NCBI GenBank assembly: GCA_965199595.1 | Contig: OZ241182.1 | Location: 2,914,001 to 2,978,000, forward strand | DNA: 64,000 bases | From: JBBROS01 sp965199595 | GTDB taxonomy: Bacteria > Pseudomonadota > Alphaproteobacteria > Acetobacterales > Acetobacteraceae | Direction of reading: 5' to 3' | Part shown: positions 37,244-45,789 of the stretch, one piece after another | How the letters are laid out: each line of letters opens with the position of its first letter | How positions within the stretch are numbered: the stretch's first letter is position 1 | Notes under the pieces: model-generated | The model's input: the letters and a program-made list of their open reading frames with translations, nothing else | What the model was told of the DNA's origin: nothing | Database searches by the model: none | Translations under genes and position numbers: made by a program

Positions 37244-37798
37244 ATGTTGCGCGCCTATCTCGCCGGCCCCGACGTGTTCCTGCCGAACGCGCTGCAGCAC
37301 GCCCGCATCAAGACCGCCATCTGCGCCCGCCATGGCATCGAGGGCTGCCCGCCGCTGAACGAGGAGATCGAGGCGCTGGTGCACCTGCCGCCCGACGAAG
37401 CCTGGCGCGCCATCTACGCCAAGGACGTGGCGATGATGGAGGCGGCGGACCTGGTCATCGCCAACCTCACCCCGTTCCGCGGCGCCTCCGCCGATGCCGG
37501 GACGCTGGTGGAGCTGGGCTGGTTCCTGGGCCGCGGCCGGCCGGCCTTCGGCTATTCCAACTCCGCCCAGCCGTTCGATGCCCGCAGCCGGGCGCTGGTC
37601 GCGGTGCAGCCGGACCCAGTGCCAGGCCTCGCGGTCGAAGGCTTCGGCCAGCCGGACAACCTGATGATCCCCGGTGCCGTGCTGCAGGCCGGCGGGATGC
37701 CGATGGTGCTGCCGGAGGATGGGCGCGACCATGCCTTCGACGCACTCGAGACCTTCGAACGCTGCGTGGCGCTCGCCGCGGCCCACCTCAGGGGCTGA
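37244..37798 (+). CDS. Nucleoside 2-deoxyribosyltransferase
   Basis: 184 residues: MLRAYLAGPDVFLPNALQ, then the conserved Asp/Glu region DVAMMEAADLVIANLTPFRGASADAGTLVELGWFLGRG with the nucleophile Glu in TLVELG, and YSNSAQPFD. It exchanges bases between deoxynucleosides or hydrolyses them, a purine/pyrimidine salvage role that fits nearby gpt. The first ATG matches the family start. Confidence 0.88.
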   Translation: MLRAYLAGPDVFLPNALQHARIKTAICARHGIEGCPPLNEEIEALVHLPPDEAWRAIYAKDVAMMEAADLVIANLTPFRGASADAGTLVELGWFLGRGRPAFGYSNSAQPFDARSRALVAVQPDPVPGLAVEGFGQPDNLMIPGAVLQAGGMPMVLPEDGRDHAFDALETFERCVALAAAHLRG

Positions 37799-37804
37799 CC
37801 CGGC

Positions 37805-38359
37805 CTATTGGATCGCCCGGATCGCGCCGCCGCCCGCGGTGCGGATCGCCTCCAGCAGCTTCCGCGTGCCCTGCTCCGGCGTGCCGTCGTTTACCACCTG
37901 AATACGCTCCACCGGCACCGGCACCTCGATGGCGCGTGACAGGCGCCGGGCCATGTCCGCCGAGTCCTCGCGGCCCCGGGTGGCGAGGCGCCGGGCCAGC
38001 ATCTCCGGCGGTGCCGAAATCTCGATGACGGCCACCGGATAGCGGCTCGCGGCCTCCGCCACCACGGCGCGGGACACGTTCGCCACCACGGCCCGGCCCT
38101 GCGCCAGGTCCATCGCGATATCGGCCGGGATCCCGTAATGCAGCCCGTGCGCCCGCCAGCTGAGCGCGAAGTCCCCGGCGTCCTGCCGCTGGCGGAACTG
38201 CTCCTCCGTCACGCTCTCATGCGCCTCCTCCCCGGCGTCGTGCGCCCGGGTGATCACGCGCTGCACGAAGCGCACGGCCCCCTCGCCCAGCGCCGCCCGG
38301 GCGCCGTTCAGCAGCGTGTCTTTCCCGGCCCCGCTCGGCCCGACGATAAGGATCAGCAT
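37805..38359 (-). CDS. phnN: Ribose 1,5-bisphosphokinase PhnN-like
   Basis: 184 residues with the P-loop LILIVGPSGAGKDTLLNGAR, a lid region (ITRAHDAGEEAHESVTEEQF), and WRAHGLHYGIPADI. It makes PRPP from ribose 1,5-bisphosphate. There is no phosphonate (phn) cluster in the window; PRPP supply for nearby phosphoribosyltransferases is an alternative context. The start codon sits inside a 14-base tandem duplication (38348-38374). Confidence 0.88.
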   Translation of the reverse strand: MLILIVGPSGAGKDTLLNGARAALGEGAVRFVQRVITRAHDAGEEAHESVTEEQFRQRQDAGDFALSWRAHGLHYGIPADIAMDLAQGRAVVANVSRAVVAEAASRYPVAVIEISAPPEMLARRLATRGREDSADMARRLSRAIEVPVPVERIQVVNDGTPEQGTRKLLEAIRTAGGGAIRAIQ

Positions 38360-38374
38360 GAAAGGATCAGCATG
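38348..38374 (+). repeat. 14-base tandem duplication across the phnN start
   Basis: AAGGATCAGCATG occurs at 38348-38360 and again at 38362-38374. On the minus strand it repeats the phnN start (ATGCTGATCCTT); the extra copy opens a six-codon peptide (MLILSC) before a stop. Confidence 0.8.
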
Positions 38375-38491
38375 GCGTCGTCACAGCCCCCCGGCGCGGC
38401 GCCCCACCGGCTTTGCGCCGGCAGACCTTGGCGCTACCCTCCGGCGGAGGCAACTGCCCAAGGCTTGCCCATCCTGTTTACGGAGGCGCCC

Positions 38492-40264
38492 GTGTTCACC
38501 ACCCGACCCGAGATCGCCGGCACCTTCGGCATGGTCGCCAGCACCCACTGGCTGGCCACCGCGGTCGGCATGTCCGTGCTGGAACGCGGCGGCAACGCCT
38601 TCGATGCCGCGGCCGCCACCGCCTTCACCCTTCAGGTCGCCGAACCCCACCTGAATGGACCCGGCGGCGACGCGCCCATCATCATCCACAGCGCCCGCAC
38701 CGGCACCCAGCACGTCATCTGCGGCCAGGGCCCGGCACCCGCCGCGGCCACCACCGCGCATTTTGCCGGGCTGGGGCTGGACCTGATCCCCGGCACCGGC
38801 CTGCTGCCCGCCGTGGTGCCTGGCGCCTTCGGGGCCTGGTGCATCATGCTGCGCGACCACGGCACCTGGGAGCTGAAGGATGTTCTGGACTACGCCATCG
38901 GCTATGCGCAGAACGGCACCCCGCTGGTGCCGCGCATCCCCGCGACCATCGAGAGCGTGCGCCCGCTGTTCGAGGCGGAGTGGCCCAGCAGCGCCGAGGT
39001 CTTCCTGCCCGGCGGCAACACCCCCACTGTCGAGGCGCTGTTCGCCCGCCCCGCCCTGGCCGCGACCTATCGCCGCATCTGCGACGAAGCCGTGGGCGAC
39101 TCGCGTGAGGCGCGGATCGAGGCCGGGCGCCGGGCCTGGTACGAGGGCTTCGTGGCCGAGGCGATCGACACCTTCTTCCGCACCGAAGTGCTGGACGCCT
39201 CCGGCCGCCGCCACGCCGGGTTGCTGACCGGGCAGGACATGGCGGGCTGGACCACCAGGATGGAGGCGCCGGTCCGCTTCGACTATCACGGCCACACCGT
39301 GCTGAAATGCGGCGCCTGGAGCCAGGGCCCGGCCTTCCTGCAGCAGCTCGCCCTGCTGGCCGGGTTCGACATCGCCGCCATGGACCCGCTGGGCGCCGAC
39401 TTCGCCCACACCGTGATCGAATGCGCCAAGCTGGCCTTCGCCGACCGCGAGGCCTTCTACGGCGACCCCGACTTCTGCGACGTGCCGCTCGATACCCTGC
39501 TCTCCCCCGCCTATAACGACGCCCGCCGCAAGCTGGTCACGCCGCAAGCCTCCATGGACCTGCGCCCCGGCACCGTGAACGGCCAAAGCCCCTGGGTGGA
39601 CCACGACTCGCACATCCGCGGCGAGATGCTGACGCGTGCCCTCGGCGCGGGCGAGCCCACCGTGGCCCGGCTGGGCGTGATCGGCGCCGATACCGTGCAC
39701 ATCGACACCATCGACCGTTGGGGCAACATGGTGTCGGCCACGCCCTCGGGCGGGTGGCTGCAATCCTCGCCGGTGGTGCCGGGGCTGGGCTTCCCGATGG
39801 GCACGCGCGGGCAGATGTTCTGGCTGCGCGACGGCCTGCCCAACAGCCTGGTGCCCGGCAAACGCCCGCGCACCACGCTCAGCCCCAGCTTCGCCCTGCG
39901 CGACGGCAAGCCCTGGATGGCCTTCGGCACGCCGGGCGGGGAGCAGCAGGACCAGTGGTCGCTCATCTTCTTCATCCGCATGGTGCACCAGCGCCTGGGC
40001 ATCCAGGCCGCCATCGACATGCCGAGCTTCCATACGGAACACTGGCCCAGCAGCTTCTGGCCGCGCATCGCCCGGCCCGGCAAGGTGGTGCTGGAAGGCC
40101 AGTTCGGGCCGGGGGTGCTGGCGGCCCTCAAGGCACGCGGGCACCTGGCGGAGCTGGGCCCGGACTGGAGCGAGGGCCGGCTGGCCGCCGCGAGCCTGCA
40201 GGGCGGGATCATGCGCGCCGGCGCCAACGCCCGCGGCATGCAGGGCTACGCCGCCGGCCGATGA
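38492..40264 (+). CDS. Gamma-glutamyltransferase family protein (second copy)
   Basis: 590 residues. The Ntn nucleophile Thr is about residue 401 in GVIGADTVHIDTIDRWGNMV; the motif is TVH rather than TTH. Other blocks: GTFGMVASTHWLATAVGMSVLERGGNAFDAAAA, AEPHLNGPGGDAPI, and AFGTPGGEQQDQW. It differs strongly from the copy at 34026, so the pair is not a recent duplication. The GTG at 38492 with GGAGG five bases upstream is chosen; an upstream ATG at 38372 also has a ribosome site. It overlaps the next gene by ATGA. Confidence 0.87.
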   Translation: MFTTRPEIAGTFGMVASTHWLATAVGMSVLERGGNAFDAAAATAFTLQVAEPHLNGPGGDAPIIIHSARTGTQHVICGQGPAPAAATTAHFAGLGLDLIPGTGLLPAVVPGAFGAWCIMLRDHGTWELKDVLDYAIGYAQNGTPLVPRIPATIESVRPLFEAEWPSSAEVFLPGGNTPTVEALFARPALAATYRRICDEAVGDSREARIEAGRRAWYEGFVAEAIDTFFRTEVLDASGRRHAGLLTGQDMAGWTTRMEAPVRFDYHGHTVLKCGAWSQGPAFLQQLALLAGFDIAAMDPLGADFAHTVIECAKLAFADREAFYGDPDFCDVPLDTLLSPAYNDARRKLVTPQASMDLRPGTVNGQSPWVDHDSHIRGEMLTRALGAGEPTVARLGVIGADTVHIDTIDRWGNMVSATPSGGWLQSSPVVPGLGFPMGTRGQMFWLRDGLPNSLVPGKRPRTTLSPSFALRDGKPWMAFGTPGGEQQDQWSLIFFIRMVHQRLGIQAAIDMPSFHTEHWPSSFWPRIARPGKVVLEGQFGPGVLAALKARGHLAELGPDWSEGRLAAASLQGGIMRAGANARGMQGYAAGR

Positions 40265-40779
40265 GGGCGCTCGGCGCCGCATACTGGCTCGGCGTCTGGC
40301 TGCTGTCGCCGAGCCGGGGCGCGCTGGTGCTGAAATGCCTGTTCATCGGCCTGGTGCTGAAGCTGCTCTCGCTGCTGCTGCTGCTGCCGCTCGCCCTGCT
40401 TCCCGCATCCGACGATGCCGATGCGGGCTCCGCCGCACCGGACGGGTGGCAGTCTGCAACCGGCATGACGGAAGCCATGCTGCTCGCCCCGCTGATCGAG
40501 ACGGCGCTGATGGCCCTGGTATTTGCGGCGGCGGACCGGCTGTTCGGCGAGCGGCCCTGGATCCCGTTGCCCGCGATCGTGGCGGGCGCCGTGGCGCTGC
40601 ACCCCGGCGACTGGTTCACGCACGTCTTTGTGGCGTTCATGTTCGCGGCGATGTCGATCCAGTTCGCGCGGTTCCGCACGCTGCTGGGCTACGGGCCCGC
40701 AATCCTGGGCGTGGCCGTGACGCACGGGACCGTGAACATGCTCGGGATCGCGGTAGGACTGGCGAGTGGCGGGCCATGA
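40261..40779 (+). CDS. Integral membrane protein, CPBP-protease-like
   Basis: 172 residues with four or more hydrophobic segments. A Glu-containing helix (LLAPLIETALMALVFAA) and a late helix with THGTVNMLGIAVG recall the EE and HxxxN motifs of CPBP intramembrane proteases, but only one Glu is present, so activity is doubtful. It overlaps the gamma-glutamyltransferase stop (ATGA). Confidence 0.5.
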   Translation: MRALGAAYWLGVWLLSPSRGALVLKCLFIGLVLKLLSLLLLLPLALLPASDDADAGSAAPDGWQSATGMTEAMLLAPLIETALMALVFAAADRLFGERPWIPLPAIVAGAVALHPGDWFTHVFVAFMFAAMSIQFARFRTLLGYGPAILGVAVTHGTVNMLGIAVGLASGGP

Positions 40780-40804
40780 CTTTCGGTGCGGAAGCGCCTA
40801 GATC

Positions 40805-42616
40805 ATGGGCATGACCGATACGCCGCTCGCCCAGATCCGCAACTTCTCCATCATCGCCCATATCGATCATGGCAAATCCACGCTCGCCGACCGCCTGATC
40901 CAGGCCTGCGGCGGCCTCACCGACCGGGAGATGACCAGCCAGGTGCTGGACAACATGGAGCTGGAGAAGGAGCGCGGCATCACCATCAAGGCGCAGACCG
41001 TGCGCCTCGCCTACAAGGCGCAGGACGGGCTGACCTATCAGCTGAACCTCATGGACACGCCGGGCCATGTGGACTTCGCCTATGAGGTGAGCCGCTCGCT
41101 CGCCGCCTGCGAGGGCTCGCTGCTGGTGGTGGATGCCAGCCAGGGCGTGGAGGCGCAGACGCTCGCCAACGTGTACCAGGCGATCGACGCGCATCACGAG
41201 ATCGTGCCGGTGCTGAACAAGGTGGACCTGCCGGCCGCGGAGCCCGAGCGGGTGAAGCAGCAGATCGAGGACGTGATCGGCATCCCGGCTGACGACGCGG
41301 TGATGATCAGCGCCAAGACCGGCCTGAACATCGAAGGCGTGCTGGAAGCCCTCGTGACCCGGCTGCCGCCCCCGGTCGGTGACCGCAACGCCCCGCTCAA
41401 GGCGCTGCTGGTGGATAGCTGGTACGACCAGTATCTCGGCGTGGTGATCCTGGTGCGGGTAAAGGACGGCGTGCTGAAGCGCGGCCAGCGCATCCGCATG
41501 ATGGCCAACAAGACGACGCACAACGTGGAGCAGGTCGGCGTCTTCACCCCCAAGATGGTGTCGCTGGGCGAGCTGGGCCCGGGCGAGATGGGCTACATGA
41601 CCGCCGCCATGAAGACTGTCGCCGATTGCAACGTGGGCGACACCATCACCGACGAGCGCACCCCGGCGGCCGAGGCGCTGGCCGGGTTCAAGCCCAGCAT
41701 CCCCGTGGTGTGGTGCGGCCTGTTCCCCGTCGATGCCGATGACTTCGAGCACCTGCGCGACAGCCTGGCCAAGCTGCGGCTGAACGACGCCAGCTTCCAC
41801 TTCGAGGCGGAAAGCTCGGCCGCGCTGGGCTTCGGCTACCGCTGCGGCTTCCTGGGCCTGCTGCACCTCGAGATCATCCAGGAGCGGCTGACCCGCGAGT
41901 TCAACCTGGACCTGATCGCGACCGCCCCCAGCGTGGTGTACAGGATCACCACCACCAGGGGCGTCGAGAGCGAACTGCACAACCCGGCCGACATGCCGGA
42001 CCCCAGCCAGATCGACCACATCGACGAGCCCTGGATCAAGGCCACCATCATGGTGCCCGACGAATACCTCGGCAGCATCCTGACGCTGTGCAGCGACCGC
42101 CGGGGCCAGCAGGTGGACCTCACCTATGTCGGCAACCGGGCCATGGCGGTGTACCGCCTGCCGCTGAACGAGGTGGTGTTCGACTTCTACGACCGGCTGA
42201 AGAGCGTCTCGCGCGGCTATGCCAGCTTCGATTATGCCATCGACGGCTACGAGGAAGGCGACCTGGTGCGCATCAGCATCCTGGTGAACCAGGACCCGGT
42301 GGACGCGCTGAGCTTCATCGCCCACCGCACCGTCGCCGAAAGCCGCGGCCGCAGCATCTGCGGCAAGCTGAAGGACCTGATCCCGAAGCAGCTGTTCAAG
42401 ATCGCCATCCAGGCGGCGATCGGCGGCAAGGTGATCGCCCGCGAGACCATCGGCGCCCTGAGCAAGGACGTGACGGCCAAGTGCTACGGCGGCGACATCA
42501 GCCGCAAGCGCAAGCTGCTGGACAAGCAGAAGGAGGGCAAGAAGCGCATGCGCCAGTTCGGCAAGGTGGAGATCCCGCAAAGCGCCTTCCTCGCTGCGCT
42601 GAAGATGGACGCCTGA
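40805..42616 (+). CDS. lepA: Elongation factor 4 (LepA)
   Basis: 603 residues. Translational GTPase: G1 IAHIDHGKSTLADR, G2 ERGITIKAQT, G3 LMDTPGHVDFAYEV, G4 VLNKVDLP, and the LepA-specific C-terminus ending KKRMRQFGKVEIPQSAFLAALKMD. It back-translocates stalled ribosomes or aids assembly. ATG at 40805 or 40811; neither has a strong ribosome site. Confidence 0.96.
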   Translation: MGMTDTPLAQIRNFSIIAHIDHGKSTLADRLIQACGGLTDREMTSQVLDNMELEKERGITIKAQTVRLAYKAQDGLTYQLNLMDTPGHVDFAYEVSRSLAACEGSLLVVDASQGVEAQTLANVYQAIDAHHEIVPVLNKVDLPAAEPERVKQQIEDVIGIPADDAVMISAKTGLNIEGVLEALVTRLPPPVGDRNAPLKALLVDSWYDQYLGVVILVRVKDGVLKRGQRIRMMANKTTHNVEQVGVFTPKMVSLGELGPGEMGYMTAAMKTVADCNVGDTITDERTPAAEALAGFKPSIPVVWCGLFPVDADDFEHLRDSLAKLRLNDASFHFEAESSAALGFGYRCGFLGLLHLEIIQERLTREFNLDLIATAPSVVYRITTTRGVESELHNPADMPDPSQIDHIDEPWIKATIMVPDEYLGSILTLCSDRRGQQVDLTYVGNRAMAVYRLPLNEVVFDFYDRLKSVSRGYASFDYAIDGYEEGDLVRISILVNQDPVDALSFIAHRTVAESRGRSICGKLKDLIPKQLFKIAIQAAIGGKVIARETIGALSKDVTAKCYGGDISRKRKLLDKQKEGKKRMRQFGKVEIPQSAFLAALKMDA

Positions 42617-42987
42617 TGCTGCCGGCCGCGGCCCTCGCTGCCGCCTGCGCCGCCTGGCACCCGGCCGTCGTCGGCTACTATCCCGGCACGGTGCAGAGCG
42701 ACGGGGAGAAGCCGATCGACACCTGGATCACCGAGACCCCGGACGGCCGCCTGGCCGGCCACTATATACTGCACGAACCTACCCGCGAGGTTGAGGGCAC
42801 CCTTGAGGCCGTAGGCGACCAGGGCTGCGAAACCGCTGTCTTCCGCTGGACGGATATTTACGGCAGCGGCCTGGCCCAGCTGCATTTCTACCCGGAACGC
42901 CGCTGCTTCGAAGGCGGCTGGGGACGCCTCACCATCGTCCCGTCATTGACATGGCGCGCCTGCACACAGGAACGGGTGACGAGCTGA
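42616..42987 (+). CDS. Uncharacterised probably exported protein
   Basis: 123 residues. A short signal-like N-terminus (MLPAAALAAACAAW) leads into a beta-rich domain with two Cys (GDQGCETAVFRWTDIYGSG, PERRCFEGGW) that could pair. No family recognised. It is coupled to lepA by TGATG. Confidence 0.6.
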   Translation: MLPAAALAAACAAWHPAVVGYYPGTVQSDGEKPIDTWITETPDGRLAGHYILHEPTREVEGTLEAVGDQGCETAVFRWTDIYGSGLAQLHFYPERRCFEGGWGRLTIVPSLTWRACTQERVTS

Positions 42988-43015
42988 CCGAGCGATGCTA
43001 TAGGCCCCGGGCGCC

Positions 43016-43105
43016 GGAGAGATGGCCGAGTGGTTTAAGGCGCACGCTTGGAAAGCGTGTGTAGGGTAACAGCTACCGTGGGTTCGAATCCCACTCTCTC
43101 CGCCA
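43016..43105 (+). tRNA. tRNA-Ser(GGA), integration site of the island
   Basis: 90 bases with encoded CCA and a long variable arm (GTGTAGGGTAACAGCTAC). The acceptor stem GGAGAGA pairs with TCTCTCC, and the anticodon loop TTGGAAA gives GGA. Its last 17 bases are repeated exactly at the far end of the island, so the gene stays intact after integration. Confidence 0.96.
43089..43105 (+). other. attL core: tRNA-Ser 3' end
   Basis: TCCCACTCTCTCCGCCA, exactly repeated at 56086-56102. The base just before each copy differs, so the identity block is 17 bp. This is the tRNA side of the integration. Confidence 0.9.
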
Positions 43106-43150
43106 AAGACCCACCTCGGGGCCTTTATTCAGTAGGTTCAGTAGGTTACG

Positions 43151-43192
43151 ATGGGGTGGCATGAAGTCCACCACCCCACACGACCACCCCAC
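43151..43192 (+). promoter_or_regulatory. Left arm-type integrase sites
   Basis: CCACCCCAC occurs at 43171-43179 and 43184-43192, 13 bases apart start to start. An inverted near-copy (ATGGGGTGG) lies at 43151-43159, closer to the core. The same motif with the same spacing lies inside the right border. Likely binding sites for the arm domain of the integrase. Confidence 0.7.
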
Positions 43193-43205
43193 AGTAGCTC
43201 TTGAA

Positions 43206-43577
43206 CTACCTCGAAAGTTTTTCTATCAAGCCTCGTAGTTCGGCTTTCAGCCAATCGTGTCCAGCGTGCGACGGGTCCTCCCAATATGATAGGGCTTCAC
43301 GTGCGAGCAGTAAGGCCGCAGTTTTCTTTGTGGTAAGCTCCGCAAGCTCCTGGATTGCTAATCGCTGCGCCCAACCGCCGGCCTTTCCCTCATGGTTATG
43401 TAGAACTTGGGTGAGGCTTTGCAGGCGCTCCCAATCACGTCGCGTGCTTTCTCGACGGCTTACCCGCAAACCGTTGACGACTTGGAACAGAAATGCGGTG
43501 ACGGCCACGATGGCGCTAATAGAGGGCGCAAGCGGTAGGGCAACTTGTAGCCAGGCAGGGAAAGTGTCTGCATTCAT
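43206..43577 (-). CDS. Small membrane-anchored hypothetical protein
   Basis: 123 residues: one N-terminal hydrophobic segment (LPLAPSISAIVAVTAFLFQVV) followed by a basic, helix-prone cytoplasmic part (RRESTRRDWERLQSLTQVL, LAIQELAELTTKKTAALLL). No enzyme motif. No clear ribosome site before the ATG. It is the last gene of the leftward series and sits just inside the left arm sites. Unrecognised; island cargo or a host-interference protein cannot be judged from sequence. Confidence 0.55.
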   Translation of the reverse strand: MNADTFPAWLQVALPLAPSISAIVAVTAFLFQVVNGLRVSRRESTRRDWERLQSLTQVLHNHEGKAGGWAQRLAIQELAELTTKKTAALLLAREALSYWEDPSHAGHDWLKAELRGLIEKLSR

Positions 43578-43954
43578 GTATTTAAGCTACGAAAGGCTTG
43601 TAGCCGCGTGCAATGTGCCGCAAGAAATTATGTCGTGGGTCCTGGAGAGTTCCTAAAAAGGGCCCAGCCAGGATAGCAGCGGCGGCCCTCGAAAGACCCC
43701 TAGCGAGCCCGCACAAGGGCCGCATGAGTGTTGATCGTGATACCCGCGGCGCGCCCTTCTTCCGCAACCTTGATCCAACCTCCCTTGATTTGCCGCGCTT
43801 CCAGGAGGGTCGCCGGTCGCCACGGAGATAATTCGCCCTGAAAGTGCCCCCGTAAGCCATATAGGAGTAATCGTGAAGGGGCTCATGGGGCCCCTGTCAA
43901 TTACTGCCGACACGAGACCCCCCAGCTTCCCGCTAAGGAACCTCCACAGACTTC
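43578..43954 (-). other. 377-base interval with a possible broken small gene
   Basis: No frame has both a good start and protein-like content. On the minus strand the frame ending at TAG 43700-43702 reads like coding sequence (LLEARQIKGGWIKVAEEGRA, then GITINTHAALVRAR) but has no ATG, GTG or TTG upstream before a stop at 43883. A remnant or a frameshifted gene is likely. Confidence 0.35.
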
Positions 43955-44149
43955 CTAGGCGGCCCGCTGTGGGTGGGACAGCACGACATACCAGCGACCG
44001 GCCCATACCTCCGCATTGTCGGCGTCCCGGATCATGGACCAGCAGGGCACCGCCCGCCTCCCGATGAACATAGCCGTGCCGTTGGGGTTCCCGATGAACA
44101 GCATGGAGGGGGTGGCGTCGATGATGAAGTTGCCGATGGTTAGTTGCAT
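43955..44149 (-). CDS. Short uncharacterised island protein
   Basis: 64 residues (MQLTIGNFIIDATPSMLFIG onward). Two central Gly/Met-rich strands and an aromatic C-terminus; no known domain. AAGGG eight bases before the ATG at 44149 supports it; a longer frame starts at 44233 without support. Confidence 0.45.
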   Translation of the reverse strand: MQLTIGNFIIDATPSMLFIGNPNGTAMFIGRRAVPCWSMIRDADNAEVWAGRWYVVLSHPQRAA

Positions 44150-44350
44150 ACATAAGCCCTTCCGGTGTTGAACCAGAGAAGTATAGTGGGCTTCGTTGCC
44201 CTCGCCAAGGTCCTGTCCTCGATAGTTCCCCAAGAGGAACCGTTAAAACGTCCCCCAACGACAGCAACAATGCTTCGCTGGGAGACAACACGCGCTTACG
44301 CGGGAGACACACACCGGGGCACCGCCCCCATTAACATCTTACTGAACATC

Positions 44351-44890
44351 TTAATTAGATATGTAGTAGGAGGTAATAGCTAGGGGGAAACGTATAGGGA
44401 ATGTTAAGTGTCCCCTTTCCCTATCCGCTCCGCTAATAGTGTCCTGCAACGTGTAACACACTGATTTCACCTGCTTATGTGTTTGGCAATAGCGGGGAGG
44501 GTTGGTGCAGGTGGCTGCACCTTGGGCGGGCTGACCGGCCGGGACCAGAACTTGCTCATTCGTGAGGGTTTCCTGCGCCACCACGTAACCACCATGCTTC
44601 CGCAGGCTCGGCAGGACCGTGCCCACCACCCATTCCTCAAACCGCTCCGCGGCGGGGAGTTTGGAACGCATGATGAGGCGGTAAACGTCCCTCTCGGGGA
44701 TGATGGTGGTGTCTTGGGGGCCTCCTGACGAAGGGAGCCGCGAAACGAGGCCCCCTTTACAGTGCGCCGCCAATGCCTCGCGTGGCTTGGCATAGCCCAG
44801 CACCAGGGCCACATCACGGCCCACGAACCACGGCTCACCGTCCTTCATCACGGTGCGGTTGGTGGGGAGGGTAGGCAAAGTCAACTGCAC
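44351..44890 (-). CDS. Bro-N domain antirepressor-like protein
   Basis: 179 residues. The N-terminal ~110 residues match the Bro-N (BRO family) DNA-binding domain of phage antirepressors: MKDGEPWFVGRDVALVLGYAKP, IPERDVYRLIMRSKLPAAERFEEWV and LPSLRKHGGYV. The C-terminal third is not recognisable. It probably acts as the element's antirepressor or regulator. It starts with GTG directly after the TAA of the HTH gene, with AGGGA upstream, so the two are coupled. Confidence 0.8.
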   Translation of the reverse strand: MQLTLPTLPTNRTVMKDGEPWFVGRDVALVLGYAKPREALAAHCKGGLVSRLPSSGGPQDTTIIPERDVYRLIMRSKLPAAERFEEWVVGTVLPSLRKHGGYVVAQETLTNEQVLVPAGQPAQGAATCTNPPRYCQTHKQVKSVCYTLQDTISGADRERGHLTFPIRFPLAITSYYISN

Positions 44891-45646
44891 TTATCCCTGT
44901 CGCCTGAGCGCACGGGCCTTCTTAACACCCCGCAGAGAGTAGCCACTGAGCGTTGCAAGGGCTTCATCGGGGAGGTCTGCCTGTTCTGCCAGCAGCCACC
45001 GCATCCGCGACCGCTTATCCCGGATGGATGCTGCGGTATCCTGTAGCACCGACCAACCCAAGCGTTCGGCAATGCGGCTAAGCTGGTCAGCGTAGATGAC
45101 AGGGAACACGGAAGATCGGGAATGACCGCTTAAACGCGGGCTATGAAGGGAGCTGGGATCAACGTTGTGTCCCAACCCCTCATAGAATGCCTGATCGGTA
45201 ACAAGGCGGCGGCTTTGGCGACCACCAAACGGGACCAGTTCAAGTATTCCGTGTCGCACCATGAGCCGAGCCAGGGTCTCACGTTCCATGTGCAACTGCG
45301 CTGCGGCCTCACTAACCCGCAAGCCGGACTTGTCCCGCCGCAGTAGGGGGCGTCGTAAGTCCCGCATCTTGGCCGCAAGCAACCCGTTACGTGCCCCCTC
45401 AAGGGCTCGCGGAGTATCGAGACCACCGAACACCATGGCGTCGTAGGTCTCGATTACGTCTGATGCCGGCTCCCTCCAAAGGCGTTTGAGGATGCTGTCC
45501 AGACGCCGCATGTCGGGGCGATGGTCGCGGAGGCAGTCAGCAACGGCAAGGCGTAAATGTGTTGCTTCAAGGTGCATGTCGTCCGTTCGTGGGTAGTCGA
45601 TGTAATGCTGTCCAAGGCGCCCCTGATAGGGCCCCGAAGGGCCCAC
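44891..45646 (-). CDS. HTH-containing island protein
   Basis: 251 residues from GTG at 45646, or 228 from ATG at 45577. A helix-turn-helix lies around LRVSEAAAQLHMERETLARLMVRHGI; the rest is helical with many Arg and Leu (RRLDSILKRLWRE, SRIAERLGWSVLQD). No catalytic motif. Position next to the Bro-N gene suggests a replication or regulatory role; not recognised further. Confidence 0.6.
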   Translation of the reverse strand: MGPSGPYQGRLGQHYIDYPRTDDMHLEATHLRLAVADCLRDHRPDMRRLDSILKRLWREPASDVIETYDAMVFGGLDTPRALEGARNGLLAAKMRDLRRPLLRRDKSGLRVSEAAAQLHMERETLARLMVRHGILELVPFGGRQSRRLVTDQAFYEGLGHNVDPSSLHSPRLSGHSRSSVFPVIYADQLSRIAERLGWSVLQDTAASIRDKRSRMRWLLAEQADLPDEALATLSGYSLRGVKKARALRRQG

Positions 45647-45789
45647 GTAGGAGCAGTTGACTGCACCTTGAGGTCTTTGAGCAGGTCCAGTCCGCTCGCC
45701 CTGGTGATCTCCAAGCGGTCAGCTAAGCGAAGGTTGGGAGCAATGCGGCCGGCGTGGTCTAAGGTTGCGCCTTCGATGAGGCGCGGCAT
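45454..45789 (-). CDS. Possible truncated phage acetyltransferase-like ORF (DUF2833-like N-terminus)
   Basis: 111 codons starting at an ATG that overlaps the HNH gene's stop (TGATG). The first ~55 residues (IEGATLDHAGRIAPNLRLAD, then RASGLDLLKDL) resemble the start of phage GNAT-like DUF2833 proteins; the rest overlaps the HTH gene in another frame and reads like a shadow. I think a real gene was shortened by a frameshift or fusion. Uncertain. Confidence 0.4.
   Translation of the reverse strand: MPRLIEGATLDHAGRIAPNLRLADRLEITRASGLDLLKDLKVQSTAPTWALRGPIRGALDSITSTTHERTTCTLKQHIYALPLLTASATIAPTCGVWTASSNAFGGSRHQT

Noticed and set aside
44432..44444. 13-base repeat GCTAATAGTGTCC, also at 52018-52030
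   Set aside because: A single 13-mer match within a 13-kb region is not far above chance, and neither copy sits in a consistent place relative to a gene.
45658..45668. Repeat TGACTGCACCT, also at 52070-52080, similar sequence at 44881
   Set aside because: Considered as a shared operator or leader in the island; too short, and one copy is inside a coding frame.
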